Below are positions 37,776 through 48,623 of a stretch of DNA of 64,000 nt, one piece after another. A model generated the notes under the pieces. The model was not told the DNA's origin. It searched no databases and saw nothing but the letters and a program-made list of their open reading frames with translations. The first letter of the stretch is position 1. Each line of letters opens with the position of its first letter. This stretch comes from Podarcis raffonei (Eukaryota > Chordata > Lepidosauria > Squamata > Lacertidae), in NCBI RefSeq assembly GCF_027172205.1, contig NC_070612.1, positions 30,963,183-31,027,182 of the forward strand, read 5' to 3'. A program made the translations under genes and the position numbers.

Positions 37776-38555
37776 TGTTCCTCCCTCCTAAAAAGAAACT
37801 GGTACTGTAAGCCTTACATTAATTAAGTATACTTAATCAAGTATATATCTGCTCAGCTCACTTCTCTACTCCAATTTATTGATAGTCTGTTTTTAAAAAC
37901 TTATATCTCGTCTAGTTTTCAGAATAAATTCAAGGCGGCTAATAATAAAAATCAGTTAAAATATAAAACCATTCACAATTCAACCAAATTATAAATCAAA
38001 ATATTAGCATCTCCAGCTTCCATCAACAGAAATCCCAAATGTGCCTTTCCTAATCATTTTGGACTTTCCTGAAACTCATCACACCGTCAGAGACTGGGAT
38101 CACCTTTTCCCAAAAAAGGTGTTGCTAGCTTTCAATTTCCCAAGGACAAGAGAGTCACTAATCACAGGTGAACAGACTCTGTAACAGAGCATTGCTTTAA
38201 CAAATAAGAGATAGGGTGGGTTCTCACTTTTAGCCTTTTTATTGTTAAAAAGAATGTTCTGTTTTAAATTAATAAAACAAGATGGCTCAAAAATGGTATA
38301 AGCCTATCATCAACAATAAGTTTATTGTGCTAGCCAAAGGCCATGACATTTCATAACAGTTTACTGAACTACAAACAAAAAATATCCTGGTTCATATAAA
38401 TATAATTAATTGATCCATTTTCTTTCTTTTTGTCCGAATCAAACATTAAAGGCGGCAGGCAGTAACTGCCCCCCCGAAAAAACTTTTATTATATCTGCTT
38501 TTTTCCTGCATTGTAGTTTCTTGCTTATTATCTCATTCTGGAATTCAGTGTCAAA

Positions 38556-38677
38556 ACATATATTTGGCGGCGTCACGTCGCGCGTCGGACGTAGTTTGCC
38601 GTCGCCGCCGGTCCGCGCATGCGCGGAGGCGGGGCCTAGTTCTCCTCCGGGTCGCCGCCGCCGCGTTCGGACGCGAA
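38556..38677 (+). promoter_or_regulatory. CpG-rich promoter / 5' UTR of the ANAPC2 copy
   Basis: The sequence switches abruptly from AT-rich to CpG-dense at about 38,565 (cgtcacgtcgcgcgtcgg) and stays dense into the gene. A GGCGGGGC GC-box-like motif sits near 38,629, and cgcatgcgc (NRF1-like) near 38,616. The upstream in-frame extension to 38,564 has no ATG, so translation should start at 38,678. CpG retention suggests an unmethylated germline promoter, which is inference. Confidence 0.6.
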
Positions 38678-40948
38678 ATGGAACTGTCGGCGGCCTGGAG
38701 CGCACTCAGCACCGGCCTGGTGCCGCCCGAAGCCTTGGGGATGGAGGCGCCGCTGCGCTACGACTCGCCCCCCGACCTGCGCCCGGCCTGGGCCGCCCTC
38801 CGCCAACACGGCCTGCAGGGCGCCCTGGAAGACTGGTTCCTCGAGGTCCTCCAGACGGACCTCCAGTCTCGCCTGGGCCCCGAGTTCTGGAGGCGCGCGG
38901 CGCCGGCGCCTGGTGAACCGCAGCACGCCCATTCCCTGCTGGAGGCCTTCCGCTGGCTGGAGGAGCGCCTGGCGCCCTACCTGCGCGGCGCCGCCCTGCT
39001 GGAGGAGTGGGTGCCCGAGGTGGTGCCTGGCACTGGCGCCACTGGGCGCCTGCGCGGGAACCTCGATGCCCTGCTGCGCGCTGTGGTTTTCCTGGCACCG
39101 CCGGGGGTGTTTCAGGAGGCGCTGGGCGACCTCTACGGGCGCAGTTTCCGGGTCTACATGGCGGGAAACGTAGCACCGGCGGGCAGCGCCGAGGAGGAGG
39201 GAACCGTAGCGCGCTTTGAGGAGCTGAACGGCGTCCTGCACCGTCTCCGCCTCCTCGAGCGAATCAGCACGCCCGCCGTGACCGACATCCTCCACCGCAT
39301 GATCGCCGAGCGCCTGGAGGGCACCTGCCGGGGCGAGTTTGAGCGCTCCTTCCTCCCTGACTTCCAGGAATGGCTCGAGCGCGTGATTGGCTGGGTCGGC
39401 TGGGTCTTCCGGCGGGAGGGCGGGGCCGAGGCCGCTCCCCTGCGGCGCTGGCGCTGCCACGTCCAGAGGTTCTTCTACCGCCTCTACACCGCCATGAGGA
39501 TCGAGGAGCTCTTTGGCATCATCCGAGATTTCCCTGACTCCAAGCCGGCCATAGAGGACCTCAAGTTCTGCCTAGAGAGGACCAACCAGCGCCAGCACCT
39601 CCTGACCTCCCTGAAAAGCGCCCTGGAGATGCGACTCCTCCATCCCGGGGTCAACACCTCGGACATCATCACCCTCTACATCTGCGCCATCAAGGCCCTG
39701 CGCCAGCTGGACCCCTCAATGGTCATCCTGCAGGTGGCCGGGGAGCCCATCCGCAAGTACCTGAGGACCCGTGAGGACACCGTGCGGCAGATCGTGGCTG
39801 GCCTGACAGGCGAGGGATCGGGCGACCTGGCGCACGAGCTCTCCCGAGCGGATCCCGTCGCCCTGGACAACGGGCAGGAGAGTGACGAGGAGGCTGGCGC
39901 CCAGCCGGAGGACTGGGTGCCTGACCCGGTCGACGCCCACCCAGCCGGAAAGCCTGCCGCCAAGCGCCGCTCGGCGGACATCATCACTCTGCTGGTCAGC
40001 ATCTACGGCAGCAAGGACCTCTTCATCAACGAATACCGCACGCTGCTGGCCGACCGCCTGCTCCACCAGCTGAACTACAGCGCCGAGAGGGAAATCCGCA
40101 ACGTCGAGCTGCTCAAGCTGCGCTTTGGGGAAACCCAGATGCTCTACTGTGAGGTGATGCTGAAGGACATGGCTGACTCGCGCCGGATCAACGCCCACAT
40201 CCGGGACGAGGAGCAGAAGCTTCCGGAAGGCCAGAGGCCCCCCTTCCGGCTGGCAGCCGCCATCATTTCCAGTGAGTTTTGGCCACCCCTCAAGGAGGAG
40301 AAGCTGGAGCTGCCGGCCGAGATCAAGGCCGCCATGGAGGACTATGCCCGGAAGTACGAGAAGCTCAAGGCCATGCGGACTCTGAGCTGGAAGCACCACT
40401 TGGGGGCGGTCTGCCTGGAGGTGGAGCTTGCCGATAGGACGCTCTCCCTGTCCGTCACGCCAGCCCAGGCGGCCATCATTCTCCATTTCCAGGACAAGGG
40501 CACCTGGACCCTGGAGGAGCTGAGCGCGGCCCTCCACTGCCCCCCGGCCCTCCTGCGCCGCAAGCTGGCCCTCTGGCTCCAGCAGGGGGTGCTGCGCGAA
40601 GAGGCGCCCGGCACCTTCACGGTGGTGGAGGAGGCGCCCAAGGAGGCACCCGAGAAGGTGGTGCTGGTGGAGAGCGACGAGGAGGGCGACTCCGCCATGG
40701 CCTCCCAGGCCGACCAGAAGGAGGGGGAGCTCCAGGTTTTCTGGACCTACATCCAGGCCATGCTGACCAACCTGGAGAGCCTGCCCCTCGAGCGGATCCA
40801 CAGCATGCTGAAGATCTTCGTCATGACGGGTCCCATGGTCAGCGAGATCGACTTGCGGGAGCTCCAGATCTTCCTCCAGAAGAAGGTCCAGGATGAGCAG
40901 CTGGTCTATTGCGGCGGCGTCTACCGCCTGCCCAAGGCCGGGAACTGA
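38678..40948 (+). CDS. ANAPC2: Anaphase-promoting complex subunit 2, intact intronless copy
   Basis: Cullin-like scaffold of the APC/C ubiquitin ligase, which pairs with the RING subunit ANAPC11 to ubiquitinate cyclins and securin in mitosis. One open frame of 756 residues starts at the first in-frame ATG (MELSAAWSALSTGLVPPEAL). Near-identical blocks to human APC2 run its length: RRWRCHVQRFFYR, RIEELF, RPAIEDLK-like SKPAIEDLKFCLERT, LLHPGVNT, REDTVRQIVAGLTG. The cullin-homology core begins around residue 434 (LLVSIYGSKDLFINEY), continues through LLKLRFGE and CEVMLKDMADSRRIN, and the C-terminal winged helix ends QLVYCGGVYRLPK. Human ANAPC2 is about 822 residues in over ten exons. This copy has no introns, lacks roughly 20 N-terminal residues and about 35-40 residues of a cysteine-containing insert after RVYM. 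GC is very high, with G/C at most third positions, unlike the flanks. An expressed retrogene is the best reading; it could be the only APC2 in this lineage. Confidence 0.93.
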   Translation: MELSAAWSALSTGLVPPEALGMEAPLRYDSPPDLRPAWAALRQHGLQGALEDWFLEVLQTDLQSRLGPEFWRRAAPAPGEPQHAHSLLEAFRWLEERLAPYLRGAALLEEWVPEVVPGTGATGRLRGNLDALLRAVVFLAPPGVFQEALGDLYGRSFRVYMAGNVAPAGSAEEEGTVARFEELNGVLHRLRLLERISTPAVTDILHRMIAERLEGTCRGEFERSFLPDFQEWLERVIGWVGWVFRREGGAEAAPLRRWRCHVQRFFYRLYTAMRIEELFGIIRDFPDSKPAIEDLKFCLERTNQRQHLLTSLKSALEMRLLHPGVNTSDIITLYICAIKALRQLDPSMVILQVAGEPIRKYLRTREDTVRQIVAGLTGEGSGDLAHELSRADPVALDNGQESDEEAGAQPEDWVPDPVDAHPAGKPAAKRRSADIITLLVSIYGSKDLFINEYRTLLADRLLHQLNYSAEREIRNVELLKLRFGETQMLYCEVMLKDMADSRRINAHIRDEEQKLPEGQRPPFRLAAAIISSEFWPPLKEEKLELPAEIKAAMEDYARKYEKLKAMRTLSWKHHLGAVCLEVELADRTLSLSVTPAQAAIILHFQDKGTWTLEELSAALHCPPALLRRKLALWLQQGVLREEAPGTFTVVEEAPKEAPEKVVLVESDEEGDSAMASQADQKEGELQVFWTYIQAMLTNLESLPLERIHSMLKIFVMTGPMVSEIDLRELQIFLQKKVQDEQLVYCGGVYRLPKAGN

Positions 40949-41235
40949 AGCGCCGGGTGCAAGAGATCCACTCGTTACCATCCGTTTGGGGACGCTACGG
41001 TTTCCACGCAATAAAGCTATTTGTTTACAACAAAGCACCTGGTTTTTTCCCCCCGGGAACCGGAGCGCTGGTTGCAAGAGATCCGCTGGGTGCGAGAGAT
41101 CCCCCGGGCGCCATCCATTTGGGGGCGCTACGGTTCCCACACAATAAAGATATTGGTTCGCAAGCAGAGCGCCTGGGTTTTTCCCCTAAGGCCGGGAACT
41201 GAAGCGCCGGGTGTGAGAGATCCACTGCGTGCGCT
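40934..41235 (+). repeat. Tandemly repeated ANAPC2 3' end (about 2.3 copies) with two poly(A) signals
   Basis: A block of roughly 125-130 bp starting in the last codons of ANAPC2 (gccgggaactga) and running through the 3' UTR is repeated. Copy 2 begins near 41,053 (ccgggaaccgga). A partial third copy begins near 41,190 (gccgggaactgaagcgcc). AATAAA signals are at 41,010-41,015 (copy 1) and 41,143-41,148 (copy 2), each about 20-30 nt upstream of a pyrimidine-rich ttttttcccc stretch. The stop codon of the gene lies in copy 1. Confidence 0.8.
41010..41015 (+). terminator. ANAPC2: ANAPC2 proximal poly(A) signal AATAAA
   Basis: Canonical AATAAA 62 nt after the stop codon. A second one lies at 41,143-41,148 in the tandem copy. 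Alternative use of the two would give transcripts differing by about 130 nt. Confidence 0.65.
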
Positions 41236-41545
41236 CCACAAGCTCGGGGGACAGCGGGGAGGCAGAGCGCCACCTTCCCGCTGTTCCCCGACCTGGTTTG
41301 GAGGCTGGCGGTGGGGGAAAGCAGCGCTCCCCCCCCCCGCCAGCCCCAAAGAGCAGGTCGAAAGGAACCCAAAGCCTCCAGAGCCCAGCGGGAACTCCTG
41401 CTGGGCTCTGGAGGCTTCGGGTGAACGCACCTTGAACGCACAGAACACACCTTGTTTTAGAGGGGGAGAACAAGAAAAAAATTTTTTTTCCTGTTCTCCC
41501 CCTCCTATGGTCCGGTGCGTCCAATAGAGCGAAAAATACGGTATT
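41236..41545. mobile_element. Foldback MITE next to the ANAPC2 3' end
   Basis: Two strong hairpins: 41,369-41,416 (gcctccagagcccagc / gctgggctctggaggc) and 41,461-41,508 (gggggagaacaag / cctgttctccccc). It ends 'gcgaaaaatacggta', a frequent lizard MITE terminus. Left edge unclear. Confidence 0.5.
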
Positions 41546-41559
41546 TGGCACAAAACATA

Positions 41560-42720
41560 TCTGGGCACAAAAAGGCTTTCCTCCGTCTCTCTCTGGAGAC
41601 CGCAGTTCTTTGTTGAATGACTAAACACAATGTGGACAAATATCACATCCATCACCATAAGATGTCAAAAAAACCAACCCCCATATGTGCTCATAACTTT
41701 CAAGTAGAAACCTGCCAAGTGAGAGTGCATTTCCCGATACCTTCAGTTGCCCAACAGCTGAACACGTCTACTTGCAGATCCAAACAAAATGCTTTGCTAC
41801 GTCACATGACAGAAACCCACAATCATAACATGAAGATCAATAGTTATGTTCTCAAGGGAAAAATGGATACACGCAAGCCTGTTCTAAAACAAAGTAAGGA
41901 AGGAAGTAAAACCAGGTAGTTTTTAGTTCTTTTTTAAAATAGTAAGACTTCAAAAGACAGCTCTGTGACCAAATTATAAACACTTTGGTTGTTAAAACAT
42001 TTGCATCTGTGGCAATTTTAGTCTAGTTTTTATGAACAGAATAATTTCAAAGTCACCCAGTCAGCCCACGTTAGCGGGTTAAAAAGAGATATAACAGCCC
42101 AGGACCCATCAAGCAGTTCTTGATTTGTATTTTGAGAAAGTTAAACTATTTTAATAATTTACGTGGTTTTGTAGACTAGATGTTTTTGACTGCTGTTTAA
42201 ATTATTATATTTCATAGAAATTTTACATTATTTACTTTTAGATCTTTTAAATAAATAAATAGCCCTCTTATACTTAAGGTTTTAGGTTTTGGGCTCTGGA
42301 TATCACACACAAATCACGACTATCCAATTAATTATATCGGATTATTTTTTTAAAAAAACTACAAAAATTGCCTAATATTGCTACAATATGGAAACACTCG
42401 TTTTTCAATATAAAACGTCAAGTTTGAAACATGTCAACCTCCACCTGATTCTTCTGTAGAAATTAGGAAGTACTGTAGTTGAAAGTTTTGGGGAACCATC
42501 CAGTAAGCTTGCTGCTGCTTCCATTCATTTCAACATTCACTGTGACCCATTTGAAATATCATTTGTTTTCCTTCAGAACACCTGGCTATAATCTGTTGTT
42601 CCAAAAAGGTTTAGTTTTAATAGAGGACTAAGTACACACTATAAAACTCTGATCATTTAAATTACATTCACATAAAACATTTTATTTCAACAACAATGTG
42701 CTGGGTGAAGGTATTTAGTT
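41560..42720. other. Intergenic, no gene seen
   Basis: AT-rich sequence after the ANAPC2 copy. A 100-codon frame at 41,617-41,919 has no motif, and the composition drops back to that of the flanks. Confidence 0.5.
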
Positions 42721-42725
42721 AGAAC

Positions 42726-42862
42726 TAGTGCTGTGATGTAAACCACTGAGCTTGCCAATTGGAAGGTTGGCGGTTCGAATCCCTGTGACGGAATGAGCTC
42801 CCGTTGCTCAGTCCCAGCTCCTGGGCTTAAATGTCAGGGGTCCTTTACCTTTTTTAAAGGCT
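42726..42862 (+). mobile_element. Sauria SINE, internally deleted
   Basis: Head with B box (ggttggcggttcgaatccct) and tail (atgtcaggggtcctttacct) joined, with the middle missing. Confidence 0.8.
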
Positions 42863-43174
42863 TGAAAATATTTTCCCTATGTTAATTAATAGCTGATAAT
42901 TTACATTTTCTCAACAACATTTATTTGCAAGCATGGTATTACCCTTACAGTTATGTGCAATTAAAATGTGTGGTGTTTGTTTTAAGATTAACACCCTGCA
43001 GTTTATTTATTTTGAATAATTATATCCATCTTTTCACCATCTCGTTCTCAAAGCAGCTTACAATGAAAAAACCACAAAATTTCTAAAATAAAAATATAAT
43101 TAAACTGCAACAAATTTAAACCTTAGAAATTTAAATATCCAGCATCTGAACAAGAAAATGAGAATGTTTTAGAA

Positions 43175-43527
43175 CAGGGGTCAGCAAGGTTTACCTTGCC
43201 TGGGCTGGTTTACCCCAGCAGAGATCCCTCTGTGGGCCGGATCGAGCTCGTGCGTGAGCGCACGCAGCCGCAATTTCCAGCGTCTCCGTCTGTGCAGACA
43301 TGATTTCCGGTGTTTGCATCTGCGCAGACGCGATTTTCGGCATCTGAGCATGTGCAGACGCGATTTCCGGCACCGCGGAAGCGAGCCCCTGCGCCACGCT
43401 GTGCCGTTTTAGCACAGTGTGTGGGGACTCTCCGAGCAGGCAGCTCGGTTTGGGGGTGGCTCATGGGCCGGTTAAATGACCCCTGTGGGCCACTTGTGGC
43501 CAATGGGCCTTAGGTTGCCTACCCCTG
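43175..43527. mobile_element. hAT MITE with internal CpG-rich tandem repeat
   Basis: Ends caggggtcagcaa / ttgcctacccctg, 8-bp flanks ttttagaa / tttttgaa. The middle holds about four ~30-bp units 'cgatttccggcgtctgcgca'-like. Confidence 0.8.
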
Positions 43528-44124
43528 TTTTTGAACATTGGAGAAGCATCCATGATGCAAAGGCCTCCTGGAATAAGATGGCTTTAACCAGACACCTGAA
43601 ACTAAACAGAGACAGTACCTGTCATAATATGTTTGTTTGCATAGTTTTGATAGCACTGCTTCAGATTCTGCAGATACCATATTCCTCCCTGCAAAGACAA
43701 GGAACATTTTGCATCATTTATTATGACACAAATGGAACTGACGAATGTTAAATCAAAACTAATGAAATATTTCAGTGCAATTCCTGACTCCACACCCTTA
43801 CCTTCCTTCTCTCGATTCAGCCTGAAACTGGGTGAGAACTGCCTGTGTTACCTCTTTTCTCCTAATTGAAATCCTTCTCACAGGAGAGGCCAGACCAAAT
43901 ATTTCCATATTCTTATTACAATTTGTAACACAAAATGTGTTTAAGTAAATATTATAAATGAAGGTGATCGTGTAAGAGCTTAAAGAAGTGTATTATCATA
44001 ATTGTTTCCTCTTAGGCACACACAAAGGAAGCTGCTTGATGCCAAATAAAGTCCAATGGTCATCTAGTTCAGTATTGTCTGAGCTAGACAATACTGAAAG
44101 ACAATGTTAAACAATGGAGAAGGG

Positions 44125-44593
44125 TGTCATGAATGAGCCAGCCCCCAGGGACGGTTTGCAGCCAGCTCCCAGAGAATGGTTGCTGACAATTGAAGGAAGC
44201 AGTCAGGAGCAGAGAGGGTTAACTGCCATGCACCCACCCCTTGGAATGCCCGCTGATAAGCGAATAGCTGAGAGCAAGCTAGAACACAGTCACAGCTCAC
44301 TGGAAGCACAAATAGGTGAGAAAGAGTTAAGAGACACCCACTCAGAGACTGGGAAAGAGGAGGGAGCTGACCCCCTCCATGAATGGGAGAGCTGCAATAT
44401 AGGAAGTGAAACAGAAGACGTACAAAGTGAAAGTTCAGTTGCTTCTGGTCTCGCTGGAAGCATTTTTCAGAAGGGTCATGATGGTGGAGGCTGTGTTAGA
44501 GCCGTCTAGTTATCTGTTTGTTTTGACAATAAATCATCCTTTTTAATTAACTACGCTCACTGTGTTATCAAGCCAGGGACTGGACTCCTGACA
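44125..44593 (+). mobile_element. Solo LTR with 5-bp target duplication
   Basis: TGTCATGAAT ... CTCCTGACA is bounded by AAGGG on both sides (44,120-44,124; 44,594-44,598), with an AATAAA at about 44,529. No internal sequence adjoins, so it is a recombined solo LTR, not a provirus. The well-preserved duplication suggests moderate age. Confidence 0.8.
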
Positions 44594-45209
44594 AAGGGTT
44601 GCATACCCTCCAACATGTCTCCAATGAAAATAGGGACATCCTGTTCCATATGTTGTGATGATGTAAACATTTGAATTGATGGAGCTGCAGCACAATCATT
44701 ATTGAAGCTGAAGTGCAATAATAATAAACAGTTTTTGCTGTTGCTTCATTCAACATCCACATTACAAAACGTCCAGTGTATTTTGGGTCAAAGATAATTA
44801 ATGCTGATTAAGAGAATGTAGGCTTTGCCTCTATTTTCTCTCACCACCTTCTTTTAGTATCTTGAACCTCTTTGTCTGAGGAGGAAATGTGGCTGTGCTT
44901 CACGTCATGATTGATATAGGACAACCAAGGATGCCAGGCCATCCTCTCTCAACTAGGTCATTCTTTCTAAAGTCTGTTTTGAAAGAGCTTGTACTCAGCT
45001 TCTCCACCTCTCCAGGAAAACACACACCTGACTCCACGGGTCTGTTTTCTGGGCAGTTGGCAGGATGCTGTGTGGGCTAAAGTCAGCAATAATGGAAGCC
45101 CATATAAAACCACCCTGCCAAGACCTGTCTAGTGCAACAAATACTTCAGGGATGCCTACAGGCTTGTCTGTTCTCCAGCAACTGGCAGAAATACATTCCC
45201 CCTGAACTT

Positions 45210-45780
45210 GGAGGGTCAACTGAGCTATCATGGTCAATTACCCTTCATAGACCTGTCCTCTGGATTAACTCAATCCCATTTTAGAGAAAGCTTTAACTCG
45301 AGGGTTAACAGCTCCCGAAAAGACTCTCAACATTCAAGAAATAGCTGCAAAGCCTCAGTTACCACTCCCACATTGACACTACAAAAAGGCCCGGCCTCAG
45401 CTATCAAGTTTTCAGAGGATCATAAAAACATACAAGAACAAAACAACTATATAAAACACAGTAGAGCGATTAAAACCAGCTACTCAACATGCTGGGAAGC
45501 CAGTGCAAATAAAATAGTCTTCACCTGGTGCTGAAAACGACACAGAGGTTATTTTACTCCAGAGAATAGTATTTTCCATGAGGTGCCACCACTGCAAAGG
45601 TGCCCTCTCTGGTCACCATCTGCCTTCTGTGGAGAAAAACCTCAAATAATTATTTCAAATGGTGAATTTAACTCAGGTAGGCTCACGTGGAAGAAGGCAC
45701 TTCTTTAAAAGACTCAGGTCCCAGGTTGTTCAAGGTTAATTCCAGTGGCCTGTGGCATTGTTTAGAGTGACAAGATATAG
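45210..45780 (-). mobile_element. Old LINE 3' fragment (L2-like), reversed
   Basis: Motifs 'gaggtgccaccactgcaaagg', 'ccctctctggtcaccatctg' and 'gaagaaggcacttctttaaa' belong to the same repeat as 31,790-32,880 and 61,760-62,230. Confidence 0.45.
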
Positions 45781-45844
45781 CCAGTTTCGGTTAGAACTTA
45801 ACAGCTGTTTTGGACTAATTAAAGTACAGTATCTGACAGGAGTG

Positions 45845-45905
45845 CCTGGCGTGCTCTGGTCCATGGGGTCACGAAGAGTTGGACATGACTAAACAACATC
45901 ATCAT
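45845..45905 (+). mobile_element. BovB (RTE) 3' end fragment
   Basis: gcctggcgtgctctggtcca, tggggtcacgaagagttgga, catgactaaacaacatcatc: the usual BovB 3' terminus. Confidence 0.75.
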
Positions 45906-45959
45906 CTGACAACACAGTCTCCTGTGGAATTCATTGCAGGCCGTAGTCTAACCTGGAGG

Positions 45960-46340
45960 TTACCAGAGCATGAATCACTAGGACCAGACTCTCTTTTCTC
46001 ATGAGGGGATTCACAGCTGGCAAAATATCTGAAGTTGTTGAAAGGTGCTTCATATCAACCACAGAAGGCACTCAAGTCTCCATTGACAATGCCGGACCTT
46101 GCAGCAACCACAAATTTCACAGCTGATCCGTCATAAGTGATACCCCAACCAGAATGGTTTGGATACTTCTCTCTATCTTATCAGAACTGAGCTTCAATGT
46201 ATCAATCCTCATCCAGTCAATTTAAAATCCAAAATGCTGGTTCAGCAAGGCTACAGCCTCAGCTGAATGAGATGAAAAGAAATGGAGCTGGATGGCACAA
46301 ACATACTGATAGCTCCAAATCTTCAGACAACCTCATTCAA
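45960..46340 (-). mobile_element. Old LINE fragment, reversed (continuation of the 45.2-kb repeat)
   Basis: 'ccagactctcttttctcatg' and 'agcaaggctacagcctcagc' resemble the second half of the same L2-like 3' region. Identification is weak. Confidence 0.35.
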
Positions 46341-46629
46341 CAGCTTAACTGAGATACAAGTATAAAACCTGTACTAAAGGCTGATGGAATTTCAAAGTTT
46401 GATTTTGCTGGTGCTTTCTTCAAAGGAATGCTGAGACATGTTTCTTTTGACCAACCACGGATGCTGTGAGCCTGTCAACTTGATACAGGTGCATGTTGGG
46501 AATTGTAGGTTTGTTTGCAATCTTGCCAGAGACATGCATTTTTTGTTTTGTTTTAAGCGAGAAGTTGCTTCCTGTTATGAACTGGGCAGAGGGGACTGGG
46601 TTAATACCATTTATGCAAACTGTTCAGAA

Positions 46630-46856
46630 GAAGAAGAAGAGTTTGGATTTGATATCCCGCTTTATCACTACCCGAAGGAGTCTCAAAGCAGCTAACATTC
46701 TCTTTTCCGTTCCTCCCCCACAATAAACACTGGGGCTGAGAGACTTCAAGTGTGACTGGCCCAAGGTCACCCAGCAGCTGCATGTGGAGGAGCGGAAACG
46801 CGAACCCGGTTCCCCAGATTGCGAGTCTGCCGCTCTTAACCACTACACCACACTGG
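46630..46856 (-). mobile_element. MIR-like CORE-SINE
   Basis: Reversed copy (gaagaagaagagtttggatt ... ctcttaaccactacaccaca) with a small internal deletion relative to the 54.3-kb copy. Confidence 0.85.
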
Positions 46857-46861
46857 GTGTA

Positions 46862-46921
46862 GTGATTGTTGTTGTCGTTTAGTCGTGTCTGACTCTTCGT
46901 GACCCCATGGACCAGAGCATG
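46862..46921 (-). mobile_element. BovB (RTE) 3' end fragment, reversed
   Basis: gattgttgttgtcgtttagt then gtctgactcttcgtgacccc then atggaccagagca. It abuts the CORE-SINE at 46,630-46,856. Confidence 0.75.
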
Positions 46922-46924
46922 TTT

Positions 46925-48617
46925 AGTGATTACAAAACTTTATTGTTGTCAATACTGTGGTGATGGTAGGATGTAGTCTTTCTATGAAGTCAGTCTGCTG
47001 TGGAATCCTTACCGGCAAGACTGGTGCACTCTGTACATGCTTGCGCCATTTATTTCTGAAGCATGCACAGCAGATAGCCACATAGTGCAATCTTGTACAT
47101 ATGTATCAAGGAGCAATCCCCATTAAGTGTAGTTTACTTCTGAGTAATGTGGTTATTGTTGCATGAACCCACACTAGAAACTGTGATAGCATAAATTCCT
47201 TCAGAACAAAGGTAGCACATATCTAAGCATTTATGCAGCTGTTGTGTTTAAGTGCCTACTGTTTCTTTGCAAAAGAGAAGGCGGAAATCTGAACAGGTGG
47301 AGGGCACATTTTTCCCCTCTCAACAAAAAAGCAACTGTGGCAGCAGGGGCCCCTTCTGAACCAAAGACTTTGGGCTTCATTAGGGGCTAAGTATTTGTAT
47401 AATTGAAATGCTTAAGTGTCCAGTATATTTGCAAGGAGGACAGAAAGAACCTGAGCATGACCTCTGGTTGTCAAGCAGCCCTACCAGGTCCAATATTCAA
47501 CAACCAGAACTAAGACAGGATATTTTCAGTATGTCTTACATTGTGAAAATAATTTTCAGTATTGTCTGGATGGTACTTGACCTCCCCACTTCCACACATG
47601 AGAGCACAGATCAGGGCTTACATTGGAAGGGCTGTAGTAGTATTTTCATATGTGGTAGAGATTTCATAATGTAAAAAAATATTGTTCTAAAATTATTAGT
47701 AATAAGTACTTTATCTGATTGCTAGACTCCTAAATGTCACAAAGACTGGTTGAACAGGTTGCAGAGCATAGCCATAATGGAAAATGCTACATGCTTTATT
47801 AAAACAATAACTGACCAGCTGTTCATTATTATTTTTTAGAATGCTCATTTTATTTTGGAGACATCATGGGCATAATTTACAATGAGACCCACTGGACTCT
47901 GATCTGAAACTAGACCTGAGACAGACCCACATAATTAGCATCATTCAAGGATAGCTGGAGTTTCATGAATCATTGATGCTCATGGAAACTTTTCTGGGCA
48001 CCCATTCTTACAGTTCATATACAATGTGTATCGCTATGCGTTTTTAAAGGAAAGCTACATTTTATTGCTTCACCCACAGCCATGTCCTGTTAAATGCTGT
48101 GTATGAGCTTGCCCCTCTCAACCATTCAAAACCACCAGTTGAACTATCCCTTTGGGAATGGTGTGTACTAGTTGCCAGGCAGAAATGAGGTGCAATGGCC
48201 CTTTGCTTAAATCCATGCTCTGCTCCCATAAGGCATGACCCTGGGTTCTTACCACAATAGGATATTCTGTTGTTGCTCTATAGAAAGGCTCCTGTGACAC
48301 CTTTAGACTAACACACCTATTTGTAGCACAAGCTTTTGTGGATTAATAGTCCACTTCATCACGTGCATCCAATGACATACTTTGCTCCATGAAAGCTTAA
48401 GCTACAATAGATCTGTTAGTCTTAAGGAAGCACATACCTCTTTTTAATTTAATTTCTGCCACAATAGATTAACACAGCTGCCACCTGAAGTTCATACATA
48501 GTTCATGAAACCCCCCCACCCCCCAAAAAACCCCTTAGCAATGGAGCATGCAATAAAAGTAAATATGTCCAAGCACTCCCATCTTAATCACTAGGGAATT
48601 AGTATTAAGCACATTAT
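46925..48617. other. Intergenic, mostly unassigned
   Basis: Apart from an old repeat fragment at 48,290-48,430 (same type as 17.8 kb), no feature was recognised. Confidence 0.45.
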
Positions 48618-48623
48618 TTTATT
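48618..48623 (-). terminator. Candidate distal OCLN poly(A) signal
   Basis: TTTATT on plus reads AATAAA on minus, about 2.5 kb beyond the OCLN stop. A long 3' UTR would be needed, and it would contain the hAT MITE at 48,789-48,926. Tentative; an earlier non-canonical signal is equally possible. Confidence 0.25.

Noticed and set aside
38564-38677. N-terminal extension of ANAPC2 upstream of 38,678
   Set aside because: The frame is open but contains no ATG, and the Arg-rich sequence has no similarity to APC2. It is CpG-island 5' UTR or promoter.
39716-41140. 474-codon antisense frame (and a 274-codon one at 38,636-39,460) opposite ANAPC2
   Set aside because: Shadows caused by the GC-rich, G/C-third-position coding strand. 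The plus-strand product is a clear APC2.
41617-41919. 100-codon frame after ANAPC2
   Set aside because: No recognised motif, AT-rich context, no splice or promoter support.
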